Shown here: piece after piece, positions 17,214-24,610 of the stretch
Position numbering within the stretch: the stretch's first letter is position 1
Layout: each line of letters opens with the position of its first letter
DNA from: Verrucomicrobiota bacterium
Lineage (GTDB): Bacteria; Verrucomicrobiota; Verrucomicrobiia; Chthoniobacterales; UBA10450
Assembly (NCBI GenBank): GCA_003219195.1
Contig: QHPX01000156.1
Span: forward strand, 1-50,662
Direction of reading: 5' to 3'
DNA length: 50,662 nt
The notes under the pieces: model-generated
What the model was told of the DNA's origin: nothing
The model's input: only the letters and a program-made list of their open reading frames with translations
Databases searched by the model: none
Position numbers and translations under genes: made by a program

Positions 17214-17722
17214 TCCGAAGTCTTTTCCGGACAATCATCGATTTCCCGCAGAATAAACTCCTGAAGAAACCCGTAGAAGTTCAGTTGAAATAAACCCAGG
17301 TCGCGGCGCGACCCAATCGGCGAACGATAGTGATCGCAAAGCTCGCCGTCGGTGAAATTGTATTTTGCAGCGATGACCAACCGCGCCTGATTGAGCGCGT
17401 TCAGCCAGGCATCAGCGTGCTGCGCGGGAATACGAAGCTTGCGGTTTGCGAAAGGTTTCTCGTTTCCATTCAGTTGCTCCAGATCGGCAGCCACCGTTTC
17501 CGCAGCGGTGCGAAAAAGTCGGCGCAACTCGGGTTCCACATAAAGTTTCCATTCCGAGCACTGCTCGGTTTTGCTTCGATCCGCCGGTGGACTGAAAAGG
17601 CGTTTCTCCGCCGCCGGTGTCCCCTCCGGATTCGTGCTGGCCGGGATCTGCCGAAGAAGCTCCGCTAAAAATGGATCGAGCTCCGAAATCTCAAGCTTGT
17701 CCTCTCGCCGGCAAATTTCCAT
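17210..17722 (-). CDS. DUF2017 domain protein
   Basis: A protein of about 170 residues starts MEICRREDKLEISELDPFLA, one base after the clpS stop codon. A longer frame reaching into clpS is unlikely. The features match DUF2017: an N-terminal LDPFLAELLRQIP segment, a central EPELRRLFRTAAETVAADLE helix, and a C-terminal part with ALNQARLVIAAKYNFTDGEL and LGLFQLNFYGFLQEFIL. The function is unknown. It is repeatedly encoded next to clpS in other bacteria, which suggests a part in N-degron or Clp proteolysis; this is inference from location. It should be a cytosolic protein. Confidence 0.85.
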   Translation of the reverse strand: MEICRREDKLEISELDPFLAELLRQIPASTNPEGTPAAEKRLFSPPADRSKTEQCSEWKLYVEPELRRLFRTAAETVAADLEQLNGNEKPFANRKLRIPAQHADAWLNALNQARLVIAAKYNFTDGELCDHYRSPIGSRRDLGLFQLNFYGFLQEFILREIDDCPEKTSD

Positions 17723-17723
17723 A

Positions 17724-18098
17724 TCAACTGACTTTTTCGAGCGTTGCGAGCAGGAGATAACCATGCAGCTGCTGCACATACAGCTCGGCTCGCTCGCGCA
17801 TCCCACTCCACAAAATCGAGCGCCCTTTCTGATGCACCTCGAGCATGTGCCTTTCCGCTTTCTCGCGTGGATAGCCGAACACGCGTTGAAAGACCATCGT
17901 CACGTAGGTCATGAGATTGACCGGATCGTTATGCACCACCACTTGCCACGGAAGATCGACATCGTCCTGCGAGCGGGTTTCTTTTTCGAGGACAGGATCT
18001 TCCACTGTCGAGCGTGTAGCGCCTTTCGCAGCGGAAAGCGTCACCGCCGATTCGCTTTCTGCCACTCCTGCCCCGCGCCATTGTGGCGGCCAGCTCAT
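17724..18098 (-). CDS. clpS: ATP-dependent Clp protease adaptor ClpS
   Basis: The 124-residue protein has the ClpS core from about residue 45: DDVDLPWQVVVHNDPVNLMT (with the ND pair that contacts the N-degron amino group), YVTMVFQRVFGYPREKAERH, the conserved HMLEVHQKGRSI and a C-terminal ERAELYVQQLHGYLLLATLEK. ClpS hands proteins with bulky hydrophobic N-termini to ClpA/ClpC for degradation by ClpP. The N-terminal extension of about 40 residues is long for the family and polar; a downstream start is possible. It is followed one base later by DUF2017. The dispersed motif lies at 17952-17961, exactly over VDL. Confidence 0.96.
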   Translation of the reverse strand: MSWPPQWRGAGVAESESAVTLSAAKGATRSTVEDPVLEKETRSQDDVDLPWQVVVHNDPVNLMTYVTMVFQRVFGYPREKAERHMLEVHQKGRSILWSGMRERAELYVQQLHGYLLLATLEKVS

Positions 18099-18128
18099 AT
18101 GAAAACGCTAACACACCGCGCCTTCAGT

Positions 18129-18584
18129 TCAACGACCAGCGCGTCGAAGAATGCGTCTCTGCGTCACTTCCATTTTTTGCGCTTCGCTTTCGTTTCGATC
18201 GTCGAAACCATGCAAATGCAACAAGCCATGGACGACGTACAAGCGAAGCTCCCGCGCCAGCGAGTTCCCAAACCGGCGAGCATGACGACGCGCGGTTTGC
18301 GCGCTGATGAAAATTTCTCCGTGCTGAAACGTCATCACGTCCGTCGGCCCAACTCCGCGAAGAAATTGTCGATGCAGCGATGCCATGCGTCTATCGGAAA
18401 TGAACAAAAAGAACACCTCGCGCAGCTTTGTTAAATCCGTCGATTTGTTTTTGTGAATTTGAAGACAAAGCCGCGTTGCTTTCGCGGCGAATTTTTCAAG
18501 ATCGACAACGTTGACCGCGACAGTCCACTGCAAATTGCGAACGGCGACCTTTGGCATCGCCATGCGAATCCGACCGCGCCTCAT
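18129..18584 (-). CDS. ybeY: rRNA maturation endoribonuclease YbeY
   Basis: The 151-residue protein belongs to the UPF0054 family of zinc-dependent RNases that mature 16S rRNA and take part in ribosome quality control. The C-terminal zinc motif reads HGLLHLHGFDD (H119, H123). The third ligand, a His in the classic H-x3-H-x5-H motif, is Asp129 here, a variant I recall from Bacteroidetes. Other conserved parts are LREVFFLFISDRRMASLHRQ, GPTDVMTFQHGEIFIS, and the tail ESEAQKMEVTQRRIL. Its ATG overlaps the panE stop (ATGA), so the two are coupled. The basic N-terminus MRRGRIR is slightly long. Cytosolic. Confidence 0.93.
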   Translation of the reverse strand: MRRGRIRMAMPKVAVRNLQWTVAVNVVDLEKFAAKATRLCLQIHKNKSTDLTKLREVFFLFISDRRMASLHRQFLRGVGPTDVMTFQHGEIFISAQTARRHARRFGNSLARELRLYVVHGLLHLHGFDDRNESEAQKMEVTQRRILRRAGR

Positions 18585-19528
18585 GACTGTGGAAGCGAAC
18601 CGTCGAGCGCTTTGAGAAGCGCATAAACAATTTCGAGCCGCGGCGCCGGCGCGCCGGCCGCAGTTGCCCGACGCAGCGGTTCGCCCCAGATCGCTTCGAT
18701 TTCAAGAGGCCGGCCCGCTCCCCAGTCCAGCAGGGTGGATGGTTTATAAGCACCCATTGTTTCCGTTCGTTTTATTTGTTCGAGAGCGGCTGCACTCGGC
18801 AACGGATATCCGCATTTGTTTGCCGCGACGATCACCTCGTCCATGAGCGCAAGCGTCGCGCGACGTAAAGCTACGTCAGCCAGGATCGCGGAGGTATCGA
18901 TCCCGCCACCTAAGATCGATAATCCGTTGAACGGAATGTTCCAGACAAGCTTGCGCCAGCGTTCGAGCAACAGGTCTTCGGTCACGCTGCACGTCACGCT
19001 GGCGTGTTTGAATTCAGCCGCGACCTCATGGGTACGCGGCTGCGACGCGCGCCCGTACTCCCCCAAAACAATGTGGCCGTAATCATAACGCTCGATTTCA
19101 GTGCGCGAGATTCGACTCAGGCAAATGAAACAAAGTCCGCCGAGAACACGTTCCCCACCGAAATGTTCGGCGAGAAATTCTTCGTTACCCAAACCATTTT
19201 GTAAGGTCAGCAGCATGGTGTGCTCGTGCATAAGCGGCGGGACAAGATCGACAAGTTTGCCATTTGAAGTTGCCTTGACCGCGATCAAAACCAAATCGCA
19301 AGGACCGATTTCCTTTACCGAGTTGTAGCAATTGACTTTCGCGAGGCGAAAATTTTCACCTTTGCCACGAACGTAGAGACCGACGCGGCGAACTTCATTC
19401 AAATCACCGCGCATCAAAAAATGCACGTCGCTTCCGCCGTAAGTGAGCTTCGCGCCGTAATAACTGCCGATCGCGCCAGAACCAACAACCGCGATGCGCA
19501 GACTCTTTGACTTACTGGACAAATTCAT
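18581..19528 (-). CDS. panE: 2-dehydropantoate 2-reductase (ketopantoate reductase)
   Basis: The 315-residue protein reduces ketopantoate to pantoate with NADPH, in pantothenate and coenzyme A synthesis. The N-terminal Rossmann domain has RIAVVGSGAIGSYYGAKL with the GxGxxG loop (about 14-21) and CDLVLIAVKATSNGKLVDLV. The central segment LLTLQNGLGNEEFLAEHFG is the typical QNG-x-x-N motif. The C-terminal helical domain has the catalytic Lys in ERWRKLVWNIPFNGLSI and the pattern YKPSTLLDWGAGRPLEIEA, which matches the family consensus. ybeY follows with a 4-bp overlap. Distantly related ketopantoate reductase-like proteins of unknown substrate are a lesser possibility. Confidence 0.93.
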   Translation of the reverse strand: MNLSSKSKSLRIAVVGSGAIGSYYGAKLTYGGSDVHFLMRGDLNEVRRVGLYVRGKGENFRLAKVNCYNSVKEIGPCDLVLIAVKATSNGKLVDLVPPLMHEHTMLLTLQNGLGNEEFLAEHFGGERVLGGLCFICLSRISRTEIERYDYGHIVLGEYGRASQPRTHEVAAEFKHASVTCSVTEDLLLERWRKLVWNIPFNGLSILGGGIDTSAILADVALRRATLALMDEVIVAANKCGYPLPSAAALEQIKRTETMGAYKPSTLLDWGAGRPLEIEAIWGEPLRRATAAGAPAPRLEIVYALLKALDGSLPQS

Positions 19529-19531
19529 TGA

Positions 19532-19600
19532 ACCGCAGATTACGCAGATTTTCGCAGATTAAATGCAGAAGCGTTCCCAGTTAAAATCTGCGGCAATCTG
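19532..19600. repeat. CAGATT-rich short repeats upstream of panE
   Basis: The gap between panE and ndh holds CAGATT words at short spacing (three within 19540-19560), then AAATGCAG and an inverted AATCTGCGGCAATCTGTG. It is low-complexity sequence of unclear role, different in spacing from the 7-bp arrays of the polysaccharide region. Confidence 0.5.
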
Positions 19601-19614
19601 TGAAAAAACAAAAG

Positions 19615-20904
19615 CTATGCCGGTGGCCTTGTTTCCGCTTGGAAGTTTCGCGTGATCAAGCGCGCGCCTTTGTTAAAACTGAAATAGGCCCAGGCCCATT
19701 GAAAAAGCACGGCAACACGATTCCGAAATCCGACCAGGAAAATGATATGAACGAACAGCCAGGCGAGCCACGCGGGAAGTCCGCTGAAGTGCACGAAGTT
19801 CAGATCGGCGACGGCTTTGTTTCGTCCAATCGTGGCCATGCTGCCCCTGTCCCAATACCAGAAGCGTTGCGGCTTGCGACCTTCAATCATCGCCAGAATG
19901 TTGCGCGCGGCGTGGCGGCCCTGCTGCATCGCGACCGCCGATACACCCGGCAACGGCTGACCTGTTTGATAGAGAAAGTTCGCGAGATCACCGAGCACCT
20001 GCACCTCCGGATGGCCAGGAATGGTGAGATCGTTGTTGACTAAAACGCGACCAACCCGGTCTGCCGGCACACCGAGTGTTTTGCCGACAAAGGATGCATT
20101 ATTGCCCGCCGCCCAAATTTTCACACGGCAGGGAATGAATTCGTCGCCGATATTAAGTCCGGCTTCAGTCAGGTCCGTTGCATGCACGCCCAGGCGCACT
20201 TCCACGCCAAGATCGACAAGTTGTTTCAATGCACTCGCCGATAAGTCCTCCGGAAACGCGGCCAGAACGCGCGGCTCGCCTTCCACCAAAATAATACGCG
20301 CCTGCGACGGGTCGATGTGACGAAAATCTTTCGCCAGGGTATAGCGTGCGATCTCCGCGATTGCGCCCGCCATCTCCACGCCGGTCGGACCGCCGCCGAT
20401 GATCACAAACGTCATGGCAGCTTTGCGCGCCGCTTCGTCGCTGATTTTCTCAGCGTACTCAAACGCCATCAAGATTCGCCGCCGAATTTCAACCGCGTCT
20501 TCCAGACTTTTGAGACCAGGCGCCAACTTCTCCCATTCCGGATGACCAAAATAAGAATGCCGCGCGCCGGTTGCGAGAATGAGGTAATCGTAACCGAGCT
20601 CGCCGTCGGCCATTTTTACTTTTTTTGCATCGACATCCACCGATTGCACTTCAGCAAGTATCACCTCCATGTTTCTGCATTTGCTCAAGATGGCGCGCAC
20701 CGGGGCGGCAATGTCGGCCGGCGAAAGCGCCGCCGTCGCGACCTGATAGAGCAGCGGTTGGAAGAGGTGATAATTGGTGCGGTCGATCACGGCCACGCGC
20801 ACTTCTGCGCAGGCGAGCTTCTTGGCCGCTTCCAATCCTCCGAAGCCGGCGCCGACGATGACAACATGCGGCTTTTTTGCAAGCGCGTTTTCCATTTCCA
20901 CCAC
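19615..20904 (-). CDS. ndh: type II NADH dehydrogenase (NDH-2)
   Basis: The 429-residue FAD protein transfers electrons from NADH to quinone without pumping protons. The FAD-binding motif VVIVGAGFGGLEAAKKL is at about 14-30, followed by RTNYHLFQPLLYQVATAAL, typical of NDH-2. The second dinucleotide motif is FVIIGGGPTGVEMAGAIAE (about 166-184), and the FAD-contacting VQVLGDLANF is near residue 320. The C-terminal region has hydrophobic helices (LPAWLAWLFVHIIFLVGFRN and the Trp-rich VLFQWAWAYFSF) that anchor such enzymes to the inner face of the membrane. The length is normal. The start codon could be the first or second Met. It is divergent from rpmI, with 173 bp between them. Confidence 0.95.
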   Translation of the reverse strand: MVEMENALAKKPHVVIVGAGFGGLEAAKKLACAEVRVAVIDRTNYHLFQPLLYQVATAALSPADIAAPVRAILSKCRNMEVILAEVQSVDVDAKKVKMADGELGYDYLILATGARHSYFGHPEWEKLAPGLKSLEDAVEIRRRILMAFEYAEKISDEAARKAAMTFVIIGGGPTGVEMAGAIAEIARYTLAKDFRHIDPSQARIILVEGEPRVLAAFPEDLSASALKQLVDLGVEVRLGVHATDLTEAGLNIGDEFIPCRVKIWAAGNNASFVGKTLGVPADRVGRVLVNNDLTIPGHPEVQVLGDLANFLYQTGQPLPGVSAVAMQQGRHAARNILAMIEGRKPQRFWYWDRGSMATIGRNKAVADLNFVHFSGLPAWLAWLFVHIIFLVGFRNRVAVLFQWAWAYFSFNKGARLITRNFQAETRPPA

Positions 20905-21077
20905 AATGTTCCGAGAAAGAAAACGGTTGCGAGAATTTTTATCGTGCTGGTGGAGCGACGCTCTGCGGAGCCGTCGAATCTCACGAATATTTCGCCGACT
21001 CGACTAAGTCTCGCCCCACCGGCAAATTCCAGGAAAGCAGTTGTCACTGACGCAATCGCCGCTATCTTCCGCGCCTA

Positions 21078-21287
21078 ATGCCAAAGCCAATCGCTCGGAG
21101 CAAAACACGCAAATCGGTCGCGAAACGTTTTAAAATCACCGCACGCGGCAAGGTTTTAAGAGCGCAATCTTCGCGTCGGCATTTGCTGTCGTCGAAAAAC
21201 GCGAAGCGCAAACGCCAGCTCAGTAAGGCAGCGCTTGTGCACCACACAGACGCGGCTCGAATCAAGGCGAATCTGCCGTTCGGTTGA
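21078..21287 (+). CDS. rpmI: 50S ribosomal protein L35
   Basis: The 69-residue basic protein MPKPIARSKTRKSVAKRFKI has the L35 consensus: K-T-x-K-S-x-x-K-R-F at the start, GKVLRAQSSRRHLLSSK in the middle, then KNAKRKRQLSKAALV and a short tail ending DAARIKANLPFG. L35 is a large-subunit protein. In most bacteria the gene sits between infC and rplT. Here neither is adjacent: ndh lies divergently upstream and a lipoprotein gene convergently downstream. A 20-bp perfect palindrome follows the stop. The dispersed motif begins 2 bp after the stop codon (21289). Confidence 0.97.
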   Translation: MPKPIARSKTRKSVAKRFKITARGKVLRAQSSRRHLLSSKNAKRKRQLSKAALVHHTDAARIKANLPFG

Positions 21288-21302
21288 TTGTCGATCCAGG
21301 CT

Positions 21303-21354
21303 GGTAGGGACATTGCGCTGCGCCGACCGGACATCGCAGCGCAATGTCCCTACC
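21303..21354. terminator. long perfect palindrome after rpmI (terminator or REP element)
   Basis: GGTAGGGACATTGCGCTGCG (21303-21322) is perfectly complementary to 21335-21354, with a 12-base loop. It lies between the convergent rpmI and lipoprotein genes and is flanked on both sides by same-orientation copies of TGTCGATC (21289 and 21362). There is no U-tract. It could be a bidirectional terminator or one copy of a mobile palindromic element. Confidence 0.65.
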
Positions 21355-21368
21355 CAGAAGATGTCGAT

Positions 21369-21572
21369 CTAATAATGGAATGAGGGCGGTGGAAGCGGCG
21401 TTTCTTCGCGCTCCGTGCGCGTAGTTGTTGTCGTGATAGTTGTGGTCTGCGGCGGTCCTCCTTGCCACACCACGTCCGGTCCAGGTTCCGGACTATAAAG
21501 GTCGCGCCGGTTTGCGAGTGTCGTGCATGAGCACTGCAGCACGACGAACAAAAATAGTCCCAACCATTTCAC
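21369..21572 (-). CDS. small putative lipoprotein
   Basis: A GTG start at 21572 gives a product of about 67 residues beginning (V/M)KWLGLFLFVVLQCSC, a basic residue followed by a hydrophobic stretch and a Cys that could be lipidated (LQC or CSC as lipobox). A longer frame back to 21647 would place this signal internally. After the Cys the protein is short and polar: ANRRDLYSPEPGPDVVWQGG, a Thr-rich run and a Pro-rich end (PLPPPSFHY). The Thr-rich run TTTITTTTTRTER resembles small lipoproteins of unknown function seen next to ribosomal or RNA genes. The dispersed motif overlaps its stop codon (21362-21371). Confidence 0.55.
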   Translation of the reverse strand: MKWLGLFLFVVLQCSCTTLANRRDLYSPEPGPDVVWQGGPPQTTTITTTTTRTEREETPLPPPSFHY

Positions 21573-21674
21573 GGCGCCGATGCAAACAGAAGCATCACCT
21601 TCTGTCAACGGGCCGAACTTCTCTCCGATTACGAAACGTGATTGCACGATGTCGATCTTACGCGAATTGTTCCT

Positions 21675-21772
21675 CTCCGTCAGGGGCTATGGATCGAGGA
21701 CTTACGAACCCCGCCAGGGCAGGAATGCAGCAACGGTAGTCTGATCTTCCTTGCCGTAGTTTCCTGGCGGAC
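21675..21772 (+). ncRNA. ffs: signal recognition particle RNA (4.5S-type)
   Basis: The conserved SRP RNA core is present: AACCCCGCCAGG, then GCAGGAATGCAGCAACGGTA, which fits the consensus CCGCCAGG..GGAAGGGAGCAACGGTA with the GGAA-type tetraloop region and the AGCA internal loop bound by Ffh. The two ends pair: TCCGTCAGG (21676-21684) with CCTGGCGGA (21763-21771). A run of T (CTTTTTTCC) follows at once and ends the transcript. The size of about 98 nt matches the short bacterial SRP RNA. It acts in co-translational targeting with Ffh/FtsY. A dispersed motif copy lies 18 bp upstream (21650). Confidence 0.92.
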
Positions 21773-21794
21773 TTTTTTCCGACCCCCCACGAAT

Positions 21795-22088
21795 GTGAAA
21801 CTGCTCAACGTCAAAACCGTCCGTTTTGCGCAACTGGTGGAAAAATGCGGTCAACCGCAAGTTTACACGCTTTGGCAGAAGCCGGCGCAAGATCGACATT
21901 TTCAATCGCAAATCAAAAACAATCGCGTGATGACGATTCAGAAAAGTGAAGCCGGCGCAGAATTCGGGATCGTTGGCTTTAAAGAGCGCAAAGGCGCAAA
22001 TTATCTTGTGTTCCCGAAATCGTTGAAGCGATTTGAGAACAAGCGCATTGTTGGAATCAATTGGGACCTTGTGAATCAAAATGACTGA
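21795..22088 (+). CDS. hypothetical 97-aa protein coupled to moeB
   Basis: A GTG start at 21795 gives a 97-residue basic protein beginning (V/M)KLLNVKTVRFAQLVEKCG. It continues with PQVYTLWQKPAQDRHFQ and a region rich in Lys/Arg (FGIVGFKERKGANYLVFPK) and ends RIVGINWDLVNQND. The small beta-rich layout might bind nucleic acid, but I do not recognise a family. Its stop codon lies inside the start of moeB (8-bp overlap), so it is probably translated together with it. It begins 23 bp after the SRP RNA, which has its own T-run terminator. A dispersed motif copy is within it (21891). Confidence 0.65.
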   Translation: MKLLNVKTVRFAQLVEKCGQPQVYTLWQKPAQDRHFQSQIKNNRVMTIQKSEAGAEFGIVGFKERKGANYLVFPKSLKRFENKRIVGINWDLVNQND

Positions 22089-23211
22089 CGAAGAGCGTCT
22101 GCGTTATTCGCGGCATCTCATCATGCCGGAAGTAGGCTTGACGGGACAACAGCGTTTAAAGGCGGCGCGTGTTTTATGCATCGGCGCGGGCGGCCTCGGT
22201 TCGCCGGCGGCGCTTTATCTCGCCGCCGCCGGCGTCGGCACGATTGGACTTGTCGATCTTGACGATGTCGATCTTAGTAATCTGCAGCGGCAAATTCTGC
22301 ACGGCACAAAGGACGTTGGCCGCAAAAAATTGGAATCGGCCCGCGACCGCCTGCGCGAAACTAATCCAAACATCGAGCTCAAATTGCATGATTGCCGATT
22401 CACCAGCAAAAACGCGGCCGATCTTGTCGCGCGTTACGACGTCGTCATCGACGGCTCGGATAATTTCCCGACGCGCTATTTGTCGAACGACGTTTGCGTT
22501 TGGGCGCAAAAGCCAAATGTCTACGGCTCAGTTTTCCGGTTCGACGGACAAACCACAGTGTTTGCGCCGCATTTGGGCGGGCCGTGCTATCGTTGTCTGT
22601 TCCCGGAACCGCCGCCGGCAGGGAGCGTTCCGAATTGCGCGGAGGCAGGCGTGCTTGGGGTGCTGCCCGGAATCATCGGAACGATCCAAGCGACAGAAGC
22701 GATCAAATTGATTCTGGGCTTGGGTGAATCGCTGGTCGGACGCCTGCTGCATTTTGACGCGCTTAAAATGATGCTCCGTGAATTCAAAGTGCGGCGCGAT
22801 CCCCGCTGCCCGGTCTGCAGCGATTCGCCGACAATCACTGAGCCGATCGATTATGATCAATTTTGTTCCAGCGGCGCCGGCATGGATGAACCGATTTCGA
22901 CAATCTCGGTTCGCGATTTGCAACAAAAGCTGGCCGGTAACGGCTCGCTTGTGATTGTCGATGTAAGAGAGCCGTTCGAGTACGAAATCGCACATATTGA
23001 AAATTCAAAGCTGATACCGCTGGCCCAACTTGCCGCGCGTCTGGGCGAACTCGACCGCACGAAAGAGATTGTGGCGATTTGTCACACTGGCACACGCAGC
23101 GCACACGCGGTGCAGCTCCTGCAAAGCGCCGGATTTTCTCGAGCGTCCAATCTCAAAGGCGGAATCGGCGCGTGGGCGAACGAGATCGATCCGACGATGC
23201 AAAAGTATTAA
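22081..23211 (+). CDS. moeB: MoeB/ThiF-type adenylyltransferase fused to a rhodanese domain
   Basis: The 376-residue protein activates the C-terminal Gly of a ubiquitin-like sulfur carrier such as MoaD or ThiS by adenylation. The N-terminal E1-like domain (about 1-250) has RYSRHLIMPEVGLTGQQRL, the nucleotide loop VLCIGAGGLGSPAALYLAAA (about 36-55), the conserved Asp region GLVDLDDVDLSNLQRQIL, and two zinc CxxC pairs (CYRC and CPVC). The C-terminal rhodanese domain (about 285-370) has VIVDVREPFEYEIAHI and the active-site loop AICHTGTRSAHAV. The fusion resembles eukaryotic MOCS3/Uba4 and many bacterial MoeBR proteins and points to molybdopterin or thiamine sulfur transfer. Two dispersed motif copies are only 15 bp apart, over LVDLDDVDLS. 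Confidence 0.95.
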   Translation: MTDEERLRYSRHLIMPEVGLTGQQRLKAARVLCIGAGGLGSPAALYLAAAGVGTIGLVDLDDVDLSNLQRQILHGTKDVGRKKLESARDRLRETNPNIELKLHDCRFTSKNAADLVARYDVVIDGSDNFPTRYLSNDVCVWAQKPNVYGSVFRFDGQTTVFAPHLGGPCYRCLFPEPPPAGSVPNCAEAGVLGVLPGIIGTIQATEAIKLILGLGESLVGRLLHFDALKMMLREFKVRRDPRCPVCSDSPTITEPIDYDQFCSSGAGMDEPISTISVRDLQQKLAGNGSLVIVDVREPFEYEIAHIENSKLIPLAQLAARLGELDRTKEIVAICHTGTRSAHAVQLLQSAGFSRASNLKGGIGAWANEIDPTMQKY

Positions 23212-23223
23212 ACGACTGCGGAA

Positions 23224-23787
23224 TTATTTGACCACCGTTGCCAACTCCGCCGCGCTCGGCACATCATTCCATTGCCGCAAGAGCTTGCCGTCTCGGCCAA
23301 AGACGAACACACAAAAATCCGATGATCCGGTCTGCTCACCGAGTTGGGACGTCGTCCTTCCATCAAAATCGGCCACGGCGAAGATGTCGCGTCGCGCGTC
23401 ACGCCCGAGCTTCTTCGCATCATATCGGCGCTGAAGCAGTTTTGCTTCTGCATTGAGGCGACGGCGCACCAAGATCGTCGCGATGAGACGCCCGGCCTTG
23501 GTGCGCTTCTGGTTGAGATTGAGGACCGTGATCATCCGATAGGTGGGATTGCCAAGGCAATAATCGGGAACACGATTGCCGACCGCGTCTGCCCTCGCCG
23601 TATCGGCGACAGTTGCCAAAACAACAACGGTGACGTGACCGTCGGCGGTGGAAAGCGTGTGCCGATCAACGTCGACAAAATTAAGGGCGTAAATTTGGCC
23701 ATCAAAAAGAGTTGCGCGCAGTTGCGGGGCACAACTAAAGGAGACGACGCTCATGAAGAAAAAGAATTGAAGTGCGCGTCGCCTCAC
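23224..23787 (-). CDS. exported thioredoxin-fold (YtfJ-like) protein
   Basis: A GTG start at 23787 gives about 187 residues with a signal segment (RRRALQFFFFMSVVSFSCA, possible lipobox Cys). The ATG at 23754 would begin inside this segment, and frames reaching further upstream overlap the divergent LysM gene. The mature part follows a thioredoxin-like order: QIYALNFVDVDRHTLSTADG, a strand VTVVVLATVADTARADAV, then GRLIATILVRRRLNAEAKLL and ARRDIFAVADFDGRTTSQLG with FCVFVFGRDGKLLRQWND near the end. There is no CXXC motif, so it is not a disulfide oxidoreductase in the usual sense; YtfJ and peroxiredoxin-like periplasmic proteins look like this. It is convergent with moeB, with only 12 bp between them. 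Confidence 0.65.
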   Translation of the reverse strand: MRRRALQFFFFMSVVSFSCAPQLRATLFDGQIYALNFVDVDRHTLSTADGHVTVVVLATVADTARADAVGNRVPDYCLGNPTYRMITVLNLNQKRTKAGRLIATILVRRRLNAEAKLLQRRYDAKKLGRDARRDIFAVADFDGRTTSQLGEQTGSSDFCVFVFGRDGKLLRQWNDVPSAAELATVVK

Positions 23788-23806
23788 GAGTAAGCACGTT
23801 GGCCAG

Positions 23807-24544
23807 ATGACAGCTCCTGACAAGTTCCCGAACCTTGCCGCCGGGCCACGCCGGACATTGTCAAGACAAGCGCATACCGTAGTCTGCATTTGTTTGTCGA
23901 TTTTTCTCGCCGGCATTTCAGCCGGCTGCGCTCGAATGATGACAACGCGTTATGCGCAACTGGTCAAAGATGCGGAGGCGAAAGCGGCCCAGGGCGATTT
24001 TCTGCGCGCGATCAATCTTTACGAAGCCGCGCTCGATGACAGCCCGCGATGCGCAGAAATTCATTACAAGCTCGCGGTTCTTTACGACGACAAGATGAAC
24101 GACCCGCTCAACGCGCTCCATCATTTCAAGCGCTATCTCACGCTTAGCCCGAACGGACCGCATTCGAACGATGTGAAGAATTTCATGAAGCGCGACGAAA
24201 TCGTACTGGCCACGAGCTTGTCGGGCGACTCGGTTGTAACTCGAACGGAAGCAGCCCGGTTGAGAAATGAGAACCTTAATTTACGGAAACAATTGGAGGA
24301 CCGTTCGTCGAGACCGCGGAGCGCTTCGGAAAAAATGCAATCGCAGGAACCACATCCGGAAAAAACTGCCAGCGGCAAATCAAACCGACGAACTTATGTC
24401 GTCCAATCCGGGGACACGCTCGTGTCAATTTCGCGAAAGTTTTACCACTCTTCGAAACGCTGGAAAGAGATTCTCGACGCGAATAGAAAAAAGATCGATG
24501 ATCCTGAGAAGTTGAGAGCCGGCCAGGACCTGATTATTCCGTAA
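23807..24544 (+). CDS. TPR and LysM domain lipoprotein
   Basis: The 245-residue protein has a signal sequence ending in the lipobox ISAGC (Cys at about 41), so it is probably lipidated and anchored to the outer or inner membrane. A TPR-like region follows (about 50-120: QLVKDAEAKAAQGDFLRAIN then YKLAVLYDDKMNDPLNALHH). After a charged coiled segment (LRNENLNLRKQLE) there is a C-terminal LysM domain: YVVQSGDTLVSISRKFYHSS and KEILDANRKKIDDPEKLRAG ending DLIIP, which binds peptidoglycan. Such proteins link envelope assembly to the cell wall. The N-terminal 20 residues before the hydrophobic core are long for a signal peptide; a later start is possible. Confidence 0.85.
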   Translation: MTAPDKFPNLAAGPRRTLSRQAHTVVCICLSIFLAGISAGCARMMTTRYAQLVKDAEAKAAQGDFLRAINLYEAALDDSPRCAEIHYKLAVLYDDKMNDPLNALHHFKRYLTLSPNGPHSNDVKNFMKRDEIVLATSLSGDSVVTRTEAARLRNENLNLRKQLEDRSSRPRSASEKMQSQEPHPEKTASGKSNRRTYVVQSGDTLVSISRKFYHSSKRWKEILDANRKKIDDPEKLRAGQDLIIP

Positions 24545-24610
24545 CGACCACACAGGCGGCGCCAACTCGCGCTAGATCGACAATCAAAAACGAAAAGACA
24601 TCCAAATAAG

